From Cytophaga hutchinsonii ATCC 33406 (lineage in GTDB: Bacteria > Bacteroidota > Bacteroidia > Cytophagales > Cytophagaceae), in assembly GCF_000014145.1 (NCBI RefSeq), contig NC_008255.1, positions 2,062,001 through 2,126,000 on the forward strand: DNA of 64,000 nt, read 5' to 3'. This document shows, one piece after another, positions 53,633 to 64,000 of this stretch; positions within the stretch are counted from its first letter, which is position 1; the number at the start of each line of letters is the position of its first letter. The translations under genes were made by a program, and so were the position numbers. The notes under the pieces were generated by a model. It had not been told where the DNA came from. It was given only the letters and a program-made list of their open reading frames with translations, and did no database searches.

Positions 53633-54109
53633 TTACAGATACAATTGTTCAACTTCCTGCTGATAATCAAACTGAAGATCCTCGTGCAGGCTGTTTAATG
53701 CTTTTTCAATTTTATTGATCTGCCGCTGATACAGATTTTCAATAACAGTGCTGTGTGTGATCTTAATACCGGATTTTTTCATGTGCCTGCAAAAATAAAC
53801 CAGCACTTCAATTTCCGTTTGTTTTATGCCTGAATATTTAATGTATTTGGCGATTGAACGTACAATCTTCTGAAGGCCTTTTTTAGCCACATACAGGTTA
53901 CTTGTGTTCAGCAGTTCAAACTGTTCATCCATGTCTGCTTTGATTGCTGCTATGTAATTTGCTTCGCTTTCTGATTCAAAGATCAGGTAGGTTAACAGTT
54001 CTTTACTTTCTTTTTTAAACTTCGCCAAACGAAGGCATATTTCAACCAGTTCTTTGGAAGAACGGTTTTGTAATTCTTTTTTTAACTCGCTTAAACTGGC
54101 CGCTTTCAT
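53633..54109 (-). CDS. Hypothetical helical protein
   Basis: A 158-residue charged, almost entirely helical protein, starting MKAASLSELKKELQNRSSKELVE. No signal peptide or membrane segment. The central RSIAKYIKYSGIKQTEIEVLVYFCRHMKKSG and the acidic C terminus give no known motif. It lies 5 bases after the stop of the porin-like gene on the same strand, so it may be cotranscribed with it. Confidence 0.65.
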   Translation of the reverse strand: MKAASLSELKKELQNRSSKELVEICLRLAKFKKESKELLTYLIFESESEANYIAAIKADMDEQFELLNTSNLYVAKKGLQKIVRSIAKYIKYSGIKQTEIEVLVYFCRHMKKSGIKITHSTVIENLYQRQINKIEKALNSLHEDLQFDYQQEVEQLYL

Positions 54110-54114
54110 ATCTG

Positions 54115-56112
54115 TTAATCAAAGAATCTCCAGCTGATACCAAAATCAATTGTTCTCGGAATAGCTGTATAGGTTGGTGTTGAATAATATCCGTTCCCTT
54201 TGCCGGTTGTCAGGTTCGACATTTTTATAAACAAACGTGCAGTACGGATCTGCATGTTTACAAAAAAGTCAACGACAAAATACTGATTCATGTAATTATA
54301 ATCCAGCGCTCTGTCGCCACCTGTGGGTGTTGTTACATAATACTGCTGGATCAATGGATTGTACCCGTTTGCCTGATAGGCACCGCGATACAGTACATCA
54401 AATCCTACCTGCAGCAAAGTAGCGCGCTTAAACAACCAGGCTTCAACAAATAATTGCGTGGCATTAACGATCGGCGGCATCTGAAGTTTGCTTTCCGTAT
54501 TCACTACGTTGTATTGAAATTCGTTATAAATGTGAATTTTCCACAGGTTAAACCGCAGGCCAAGCTTGGGCTGAAACTGCGTCTGAGTTTTATCAGTCGT
54601 TTGACTTACCGTACCTGCATCATTAAAATAGATGTAATTTTCATACAGGTTATAAGTTAAGGAAGGTATGATATCTATTTTCTTTTTTCTGAAGGTGTAT
54701 CCGGCAAAAAAACGGTTACAATGCTGAAGATTTAATGAACTGTCCCATGAAACCAAATTACTTCTGTATGCACGTTGTAGCATTGTTGGGGATACAGCCC
54801 AGGTAGACACTTCTATTTTAAAATCTTTGTAGAAAGCGTTTATCGCTCCCATGAAGTTATTTTTATTCGTACTTTTATTGGTTACAGAATTTAAGCCCTG
54901 TTCTGCCACAGCCTCTACATACGACCGGTTTAATGTATCAAAGTATCTTCTCAGCTGGCCAGCCACGTACCATTCTGTGGTATACGTATTAAGCTTTACA
55001 GCTTCACCGTAGCTGCCTCCCTGACTCATGGTTACATACCTGTTTTTCAGATAAGCCGCGTAAAAAAACTTATTTGAACTTCCTTTCACACCCGCACGAT
55101 TATCAAACAAATTAAAATCTGTCCGGTCCGCTATTTCACTCGTATCGTACTTTCCTCTTGAATCATACGCAGAAAAAGTATTATAAAAATCTTCGTTGGT
55201 ACGTAATAAATTATCATCGTATCTGTTGGTTTTTCTGGAATAATCAAAGCGGTAAAACACCTGCAGCTTATCATCTTTCAACAGATCATAATGCTGATAC
55301 ACGCGATAGTTATAGCGTTTATCCAATGACCGGACCATTCTATATGGAAAAGCCTGCTTATTTAACCAAACCTGCGATAACTGATTATCAAACAATTCAT
55401 CCTTTCTTTTTGGACGTTCTGTTTGTGAATCTGCATCATATACAGAATCCGGACGGATGCCTCCGTTTTCAAAATTGTGCGCTTCTAAATAATTAAACGA
55501 AGCCAGCATAAAATACTTTTTGTTTTTTGAATGATGTGAAACAAAAAAATCAAAGGCATAATTTTCTGCCTGCTTATCATTCCGCTGCACAAAACCAATG
55601 ATGCGTTTGGATACAATCCTGCGCAGGTCTATGCCGGCATTCCAGTTGGCATTGATATTCCGTGTAACGGAAAGATCAATACTTTGCTGCCCTCTGCTTC
55701 CCTGGTAATATTTGATTTCAGCATACGGAGATTTTGTATCAAAATATTTTATGTTATTAGCATTGTATTCATAGGGGCTGTATACATCAAAGCCTGTCTG
55801 GACTCCTAACTGTGAGGGCATGTAGGCTGTAACATATTTTAAGGGAGTAGCCCAGTTCCCGAGATCCTGGCTGTATTGTCCGTTCCGGTATATATAACCG
55901 TAGCGCTGAATACTGGCCAGGCTGCTATCTACTTCTCTGGTTAATCCTTTGTTAAAAAAAACATCTTCTTCCGTACCGTAACGAATACTGTGATAGCCAT
56001 AAAGCTGTTGGGTACTATCATCTAATATTTGTGCATGAATCGTATTTCCAATTGCTATCAATAAAAAAAGCAGGAAAAGGACTACTGATTTTGTATAAGA
56101 TCTTTGTAACAT
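54115..56112 (-). CDS. Putative outer-membrane beta-barrel porin (Porin_10-like)
   Basis: A 665-residue exported protein with a signal peptide ending near IHAQ. The rest alternates aromatic and polar residues in many predicted strands, with periplasmic turns, and ends with an aromatic residue (RFFD, FGISWRFFD) as outer-membrane barrels do. The pattern fits the Porin_10 type of Bacteroidota. Its start codon shares a base with the end of lpxK. Substrate unknown. Confidence 0.8.
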   Translation of the reverse strand: MLQRSYTKSVVLFLLFLLIAIGNTIHAQILDDSTQQLYGYHSIRYGTEEDVFFNKGLTREVDSSLASIQRYGYIYRNGQYSQDLGNWATPLKYVTAYMPSQLGVQTGFDVYSPYEYNANNIKYFDTKSPYAEIKYYQGSRGQQSIDLSVTRNINANWNAGIDLRRIVSKRIIGFVQRNDKQAENYAFDFFVSHHSKNKKYFMLASFNYLEAHNFENGGIRPDSVYDADSQTERPKRKDELFDNQLSQVWLNKQAFPYRMVRSLDKRYNYRVYQHYDLLKDDKLQVFYRFDYSRKTNRYDDNLLRTNEDFYNTFSAYDSRGKYDTSEIADRTDFNLFDNRAGVKGSSNKFFYAAYLKNRYVTMSQGGSYGEAVKLNTYTTEWYVAGQLRRYFDTLNRSYVEAVAEQGLNSVTNKSTNKNNFMGAINAFYKDFKIEVSTWAVSPTMLQRAYRSNLVSWDSSLNLQHCNRFFAGYTFRKKKIDIIPSLTYNLYENYIYFNDAGTVSQTTDKTQTQFQPKLGLRFNLWKIHIYNEFQYNVVNTESKLQMPPIVNATQLFVEAWLFKRATLLQVGFDVLYRGAYQANGYNPLIQQYYVTTPTGGDRALDYNYMNQYFVVDFFVNMQIRTARLFIKMSNLTTGKGNGYYSTPTYTAIPRTIDFGISWRFFD

Positions 56113-57203
56113 TATGTGTGCTGCGTGAGACGGTTAAGTCTATCTATGATTTTAGTTTCAACTGTGTTTAACAGTTGCTGCTGATCTGAATATATGCCGA
56201 TCTGAATGGGAACATAGTACCAGCCTTTCGAAAGGTTTAACTCCCGAAGCAAAGGTACAACTTTCACCCAATCTTTTTCGGTCATTACTATTTTAACTCC
56301 ATCATTTGCATTTTGATAATCAAGCATTTGTTGAATATCCCGTAACGTATAGCTGTAATGGTCTTTAAATTCGAACTGTTTTATGATGTCAATATGCCTG
56401 CTATTCAAATACTGTACCAGTGGCTGCGGGTTTGCAATACCTGTTACCAGCACAGCTTTTTCATTTGGCTGCCAGGTATAATTTCCGTCTTCATTCCGGG
56501 TAGCGCCGTATTCAATGGTTGTATACAAAACAGGTATAGCTTTGGCTGTATGCCGGAGTATGTTATCTGTCTTTAATAAAGCTGCATGTGCAGGTGTTTT
56601 GGTAACAACAACAGCATCTGCGCGCGTTGCCCCATTCCGGAACTCTCTTAAACGACCGGCAGGCAAAACCCAATCCGCATAAAACGGCGCCTGATATTCG
56701 GTCAATAAAATATTTACATCTCTGTTGATCCGGCGGTGCTGAAACCCATCATCCAGAATAACGAGTTTTAAATCAGGTATCAACTGCAGCAGTTTTTCAA
56801 CGCCGGCTACCCGGTCTTCACATACCGCCACTGCATATACTCCCTGAGCATGCGTATAGAGCTGAAGCGGCTCATCACCGATTTCTGCTGAGGTAGACGC
56901 TGCTGTGGCCAACACAAAACCCTTAGTCTTTCGACCATAGCCGCGGCTTAATACAGCTGTTTTGTATTTGCCGGCAAACTGCTGCAGCAGAAGTTGTGTA
57001 AAAGGCGTTTTACCGGTGCCGCCTGCTTTTATATTACCTACACAAACAACAGCAACCGGCAGCGTATAGCTTTTATACCAGCCTTTGTCATAGGCATAAT
57101 TTCTGATGGCTGTTATTCCTCCATACAGCAATGAAAACGGTAACAATAAAATCTTTAGAAAAATCACCTTATCTTTATCCTGCTTATGTAAATTAAGAAG
57201 CAA
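56112..57203 (-). CDS. lpxK: Tetraacyldisaccharide 4'-kinase
   Basis: A 363-residue LpxK that phosphorylates the lipid A disaccharide precursor. The P-loop GNIKAGGTGKTPFTQLL is at about residues 58-75, LSRGYGRKTKGF follows, and DDGFQHRRINRDVNILL is the conserved LpxK block. One N-terminal membrane segment fits a monotopic inner-membrane enzyme. It shares one base with the porin gene downstream and is divergent from the Nif3-like gene (32 bases between the two starts). Confidence 0.95.
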   Translation of the reverse strand: MLLNLHKQDKDKVIFLKILLLPFSLLYGGITAIRNYAYDKGWYKSYTLPVAVVCVGNIKAGGTGKTPFTQLLLQQFAGKYKTAVLSRGYGRKTKGFVLATAASTSAEIGDEPLQLYTHAQGVYAVAVCEDRVAGVEKLLQLIPDLKLVILDDGFQHRRINRDVNILLTEYQAPFYADWVLPAGRLREFRNGATRADAVVVTKTPAHAALLKTDNILRHTAKAIPVLYTTIEYGATRNEDGNYTWQPNEKAVLVTGIANPQPLVQYLNSRHIDIIKQFEFKDHYSYTLRDIQQMLDYQNANDGVKIVMTEKDWVKVVPLLRELNLSKGWYYVPIQIGIYSDQQQLLNTVETKIIDRLNRLTQHT

Positions 57204-57235
57204 ATTGCAAAGTCAGGTCCATTTTCACAAATCTT

Positions 57236-58339
57236 ATGCACCGTATCAACGATCTTATTTCATATTTAGAACAAATTGCGCCATTGGCTTATCAGGAAGA
57301 CTACGACAATTGCGGTCTCTTAGTGGGCGACAGACAGCAAACCTGCACAGGTGTTGTTGTCTGTCTGGATGTTATAGAAGAAGTTGTAAATGAAGCCATC
57401 AGCAAGGGATATAATCTGATTGTAGCGCACCACCCTTTCATCTTTAAAGGAGTAAAAAAAATTACCGGTTCCAATTATGTTGAACGCATCATCATCAAAG
57501 CCATTCAGCACAACATAGCCATTTATGCCATTCATACCAATCTCGATAATATTGAGGGAGGTGTAAGCGGCATGCTGGCACAAAAGCTTGGGTTAATTCA
57601 CACGGAGATTCTTTCACCTAAAAAAGGGCTGCTTTCAAAGCTGGTAACCTTTGTACCAACTACGCACACAGAACAATTGCTTCAGGGCATTTTCAGTACA
57701 GGTGCCGGCAGCATCGGTAACTACAGCGAATGCAGCTATACCGTAACAGGTACGGGGTCTTTCAAGCCAAACGAAAAAGCTAACCCAACGATTGGCACTG
57801 CCAACCAGGCTGAGCAGGTAGAAGAAAACAGAATCGAAATCATTTACCCCAATCACCTGGAAAGACAAGTGATACGGGCGCTGCATGCACATCACCCATA
57901 TGAAGTGCCGGCGTATGATCTGATCGCCCTGCAGAACAGGAATACCGAAGTCGGGAGCGGATTTGTCGGGGAATTAGAAAAAAGCATGACAAAAGAAGAT
58001 TTTTTAGCTTTTATAACCGCTCGATTATCCTTAACTTGTATCCGGTACACAACTGCTTTTCAAGGTGAAATAAAAAAAGTTGCTTTGTGCGGCGGTTCAG
58101 GAAGTTTTTTACTAAAAAATGCAATTGCCTCAAAAGCAGATGTTTTAATAACAGCAGACTTCAAATATCACGACTTTTTTGATGCAGAGGACCGCATTTT
58201 AGTCTGTGACATTGGACATTATGAAAGCGAAATTCATACAAAAGAACTTTTAATGAATGTTTTGACAAAAAAATTCGCTAATATTGCAGTCGTTTTATCG
58301 AGTATTCATACAAACCCAATCGGTTACTATAAACTGTAA
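57236..58339 (+). CDS. Nif3-like dinuclear metal centre protein
   Basis: A 367-residue protein of the NIF3/YqfO family. The metal ligands lie in VAHHPFIFKG (HH), AIHTNLDN and, near the end, ADVLITADFKYHDFFDAE and DIGHYESE. The extra middle domain (about 125-235) is the PII/CutA-like insert of the YqfO branch. The biochemical role is not established. The next gene starts on the base after the stop. Confidence 0.92.
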   Translation: MHRINDLISYLEQIAPLAYQEDYDNCGLLVGDRQQTCTGVVVCLDVIEEVVNEAISKGYNLIVAHHPFIFKGVKKITGSNYVERIIIKAIQHNIAIYAIHTNLDNIEGGVSGMLAQKLGLIHTEILSPKKGLLSKLVTFVPTTHTEQLLQGIFSTGAGSIGNYSECSYTVTGTGSFKPNEKANPTIGTANQAEQVEENRIEIIYPNHLERQVIRALHAHHPYEVPAYDLIALQNRNTEVGSGFVGELEKSMTKEDFLAFITARLSLTCIRYTTAFQGEIKKVALCGGSGSFLLKNAIASKADVLITADFKYHDFFDAEDRILVCDIGHYESEIHTKELLMNVLTKKFANIAVVLSSIHTNPIGYYKL

Positions 58340-59086
58340 ATGGAACAATCTACAATCGCTCAAAAATTAGATGCTTTAGTCAAGCTTCAATCAATCGACT
58401 CAAAATTAGATGAAATCATCAAAGTAAGAGGAGACCTTCCTGAAGAAGTAAGAGACCTGGAAGATGAATTAGCTGGCTATGAGACCCGTTTAACCAAGCA
58501 TGAAGGTGAAATTAATACGTTAGAAGAAAGTATTAAAAACTTCAAAAACGGAATTAAAGAATCCGAAAAACTTATAAAGAAATACGAAGAGCAGCAAAAA
58601 AACGTGCGTAACAACCGTGAGTTTGATGCAATCAGTAAAGAAGTAGAGTTACAGCAGTTAGAGATTCAGGTTTCTGAAAAAAGAATTAAAGAAGCATTGC
58701 AGCAGATTGAATTCAAAAAAGAAGAAATCAAAAAAACGGATTACAACTTAAGCGAACGTAAAAAAGACCTTGAGAACAAGAAACAGGAATTAGAAGTAAT
58801 CGTTTCTGAAAGTCAGGATGAAGAAGTTAAATTGAACAAAGAACGCGAAAAAGCTTCAAAGCAAATTGAAGAGCGTTTATTGAACTCATATACAAAATTA
58901 GTTAACAATTACCGTAACGGACTTGCTGTAGTATCCGTAAAACGTGGCGCTTGCGGCGGTTGCTTCAACACTGTTCCACCACAACGTCAAGGTGAAATCC
59001 GTGAAAGAAAGAAGATCATTGTATGTGAACACTGCGGTCGTATTTTAGCGAACGTTGAATTTGTAATGGAACCGATCAAAAAATAA
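58340..59086 (+). CDS. Coiled-coil protein with C-terminal C4 zinc ribbon
   Basis: A 248-residue protein of COG1579 type. The first ~170 residues are a long charged coiled coil. The zinc ribbon CGGCFNTVPPQRQGEI ... CEHCGRIL gives two CxxC pairs. It starts directly after the Nif3-like gene, and the two are often paired in Bacteroidota. Function unknown; a role in nucleic-acid or ribosome contact is often supposed but not shown. Confidence 0.92.
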   Translation: MEQSTIAQKLDALVKLQSIDSKLDEIIKVRGDLPEEVRDLEDELAGYETRLTKHEGEINTLEESIKNFKNGIKESEKLIKKYEEQQKNVRNNREFDAISKEVELQQLEIQVSEKRIKEALQQIEFKKEEIKKTDYNLSERKKDLENKKQELEVIVSESQDEEVKLNKEREKASKQIEERLLNSYTKLVNNYRNGLAVVSVKRGACGGCFNTVPPQRQGEIRERKKIIVCEHCGRILANVEFVMEPIKK

Positions 59087-59098
59087 GTATCCCTTTCA

Positions 59099-61889
<2,791 letters not shown>

Positions 61890-61890
<1 letters not shown>

Positions 61891-62747
61891 TGGAAGATCA
61901 ATTAGAATATCTTGTAACCAAATCAGATTTTATTTTACCTGGCTTAGTGATTTTTTTACTTGTCTTTTGGGCAGGTTTTGCGTTGCTCGGCTTCTCTCTG
62001 TTTAAAGTAATAACAGGTGCTGCTAACTTTTTCTTTGATCGCTACATACTTTTCGTATATCAATTGAACTATCAGGAGCGAGCATCTCTGGAATATAAAA
62101 TTCCTTTCTATCAAAATTTAAAACCTTCCTTAAAAAGAAAGTTTGAGTGTAATGTAAAATATTTTATACAAAAAAAGGATTTTGAAGGCCGGGACGGCTG
62201 TACCGTTACACCTGAAATGAAATTACTGATAGCTGCTGCTGCCACACAAATTTCATTCGGTCACTTCCCTACTATCTATGAGCACTTCAGAAAAATAATC
62301 ATTTATCCGGACAAATATTTTTCAGGAAGTACACAGCGTTATCACTTGGGCGAAGTTCAGTCCAACGGTGTTATAAAATTATCCTGGGCTGCATTTACCG
62401 AAGGGCTTCGCATAAAAAATGATGGCGTACATGTAGGCTTTCATGAAATGGCGCACGCGTTAAAGATAGAAGATTCAACCTTACATGATATGGAACATTG
62501 TTTCATGGACAAAAAAGCATTGCATGATTTCCATTCTTATTCCAATGACCGTATCCGCAGCCATGGATCGCAGTCTTTTATGCGGGATTATGCTTTCAGT
62601 AATTCAGAAGAGTTTTTTGCAGTAAGTATTGAATACTTTTTCGAAACACCTGCTCAATTAAGAAAAAATGAACCTGTGGTATATGATTATTTAACACGTA
62701 TCCTAAAGCTGGATCCGTTAAATCATACCAATCCGGTGCTTACATAA
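61890..62747 (+). CDS. MtfA-like zinc peptidase (M90) with N-terminal membrane anchor
   Basis: A 285-residue protein. One membrane segment at about 15-40 precedes the soluble domain. GFHEMAHALKIEDS (residues 183-196) carries the zincin HExxH (H185, E186, H189); the further ligand is expected in NSEEFFAVSIEYFFETP. This is the MtfA/M90 family. E. coli MtfA is soluble and cytosolic, so the anchor is a difference. Start ATG shares the last base of pabB's stop, so it is cotranscribed. Substrate unknown. Confidence 0.88.
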
Positions 62748-62751
62748 AATG

Positions 62752-62785
62752 AAAAAGGCTTGAAGAATAACTCCAAGCCTTTTTT
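62752..62785. terminator. Bidirectional terminator
   Basis: Perfect 11-base stem (AAAAAGGCTTG, 62752-62762, with 62774-62784), 11-base loop, T-tracts on both sides, between convergent genes. Confidence 0.88.
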
Positions 62786-62790
62786 AATGT

Positions 62791-64000
62791 TCAATATTGA
62801 TAGACCAATTGTATATACTTTTTCCTTAGTGTATTGTACGTAAGCGTAAACAACAGTAAAATGAGATTACACAAAACGAAATAATACCAGCCATTGAATT
62901 GAAACGCTACATATTCTACAAAAAGAATCAGCCGGACATATTCCACAAAGAAGATCCATTTTTTCTGCTCCAGCAATGCACAACAGTTTACCAGCGTCAG
63001 GATCAAAATTGAACTGAAGAAAAAATTACTGCTTACACTGAGCCGTTCATGGTATAAGGTAATCAGGATCAGGCTGGCCAGCATAGCGGCAAACTGAACA
63101 TTAATGTACCGCTTATACCTTCCGCTTCTTCTTTCAAAAACCGGAATCGGCTGACCTTCCACCAGCCAGTTTGCTTCTACGATCTCTCGTTCATCCCCAT
63201 CCATTACATCAGGCTTACCGAATATAATCCTGAATTTATTTTTCAAACCTCTTGTTCTGTTAAACCGGTAACTCATTTCAATCAGATAGTGAAAATGCTG
63301 CCATAAGAAACTGTGTGTTTTTAAGGGCTTGGTAATACCGTATACAGGCTTTGTCTGCTCCTCTTTAAATGTTCCGAAGAGTTTATCCCAGAACACAAAC
63401 ATATCGCCGTAATTCTTGTCTAAATACTCTGTATTGGAAGCGTGATGTACCCGGTGGTGTGAGGGTGTTATAAATACTTTTTCGATCCAGCCAAGCTTGC
63501 CGACAAGTTCTGTATGAGTAAAAAACGAATAGCTCCCATGAATAACTAACGTAAGAATTACCATTTCCGGCGGAAAACCGATTAAGGGCAACACACACCA
63601 GAATACATTTCTGACCAATGCCTGAAATACGGTAATGCGTGTGGAAGTTGTGTAATTGAAGTCTTCACTCTGATGGTGTACAATATGAAACGCCCACAAA
63701 ATATTGATCTCATGACCCAGACGATGATACCAGTACCAGACAAAATCCGTGAGTAATATTAATGCGACCCAGCTGTACCAGCTTGATACAATATCAATCA
63801 ATGCAAAATGGTTGTGAATGTACCGGAATACAAAATAGAACACCCCGGCAAGCCATATGTTGCATAAGCGCTCCGCAGCACCGATAGAAAGATTAGAGAT
63901 TATTTTTTTGTAGCTGAATACAATCCCGAATATTTTTTTGGCAAGCAGCATTTCAACTCCGATGAAAGCCAGTACTGCCAGTATCCCCCATGCGTATATA
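62791..64000 (-). CDS. Fatty acid hydroxylase/sterol desaturase family protein, 5' end cut
   Basis: An integral membrane di-iron oxygenase. The histidine clusters HRLGH, HIVHH and HHRVHH (with HTELV between) form the family's eight-histidine site. The carboxy half has further membrane segments. The first in-frame ATG inside the window is 63951, but the frame stays open to the right edge and the residues before that ATG (IYAWGILAVLAFIGVEM) form a membrane segment, so the gene very likely continues beyond 64000. It may hydroxylate lipids such as sphingolipids or carotenoids; the substrate is not clear. Confidence 0.85.
   Translation of the reverse strand, partial: IYAWGILAVLAFIGVEMLLAKKIFGIVFSYKKIISNLSIGAAERLCNIWLAGVFYFVFRYIHNHFALIDIVSSWYSWVALILLTDFVWYWYHRLGHEINILWAFHIVHHQSEDFNYTTSTRITVFQALVRNVFWCVLPLIGFPPEMVILTLVIHGSYSFFTHTELVGKLGWIEKVFITPSHHRVHHASNTEYLDKNYGDMFVFWDKLFGTFKEEQTKPVYGITKPLKTHSFLWQHFHYLIEMSYRFNRTRGLKNKFRIIFGKPDVMDGDEREIVEANWLVEGQPIPVFERRSGRYKRYINVQFAAMLASLILITLYHERLSVSSNFFFSSILILTLVNCCALLEQKKWIFFVEYVRLILFVEYVAFQFNGWYYFVLCNLILLLFTLTYNTLRKKYIQLVYQY

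Overview
This window looks like core chromosome of an aerobic gliding Bacteroidota of the Cytophaga type. I infer this from several things in the sequence: type IX secretion (T9SS) sorting domains of both type A and type B (CHU_C), a PorP/SprF protein next to a PorE-like OmpA protein, a short 287-residue primary sigma factor without region 1.1, a menaquinone cluster, a bacillithiol gene (BshB1), moderate to low GC, few Shine-Dalgarno sites and TAnnTTTG promoter-like motifs. The protein set resembles Cytophaga hutchinsonii; that is recognition, not a search. I see no tRNA, rRNA, IS element, prophage or CRISPR array.

Layout. 1-744: 5' part of pyruvate dehydrogenase E2, cut by the window edge. 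973-5000: a phosphatase facing a menI-menF-menD menaquinone operon. 5.0-15.8 kb: DinB-like protein, YpfJ-type zinc peptidase, ABC-F ATPase, exported unknowns, AlkC glycosylase, a PP-loop/cysteine-rich pair and an uncharacterised ABC ATPase-membrane protein pair. 16-24 kb: CDF metal transporter, DUF349 protein, YqgE, MORN-repeat lipoprotein, pdxH, then bshB1, an M23-LysM peptidase and trxB. 24-31 kb: two lipoprotein-like unknowns, a large FAD oxidase, a Na+/H+ antiporter and a T9SS type A cargo with TDGTxxGT repeats. 31-36.8 kb: rpoD, pnp, rpsO, an LptF/G permease and an NAD(P)-binding protein. 37.8-43.2 kb: a tightly packed operon of a BatA-type protein, a dihydroorotase homologue that has lost its HxH motif, and two family 2 glycosyltransferases. 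43.6-53.6 kb: a cell-surface region with a PorE-like OmpA/LysM protein and PorP/SprF, divergent from two CHU_C adhesin-like proteins and a gene that looks like a pentameric ligand-gated ion channel. 53.6-64 kb: porin, lpxK, Nif3, zinc-ribbon coiled coil, TPR protein, pabB, MtfA-like peptidase and a fatty acid hydroxylase cut by the right edge.

The most interesting parts are (a) the ion-channel homologue overlapping the end of a T9SS cargo gene, beside a PorP/PorE-like pair; (b) the probable non-catalytic dihydroorotase; (c) a small palindromic repeat element at 43.66-43.82 kb, including a perfect 62-base palindrome; (d) a lipoprotein with a possible caspase-like His/Cys dyad; and (e) an ABC system with a large extracytoplasmic domain. 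Most genes are closed by clear stem-loop terminators, many shared by convergent genes.
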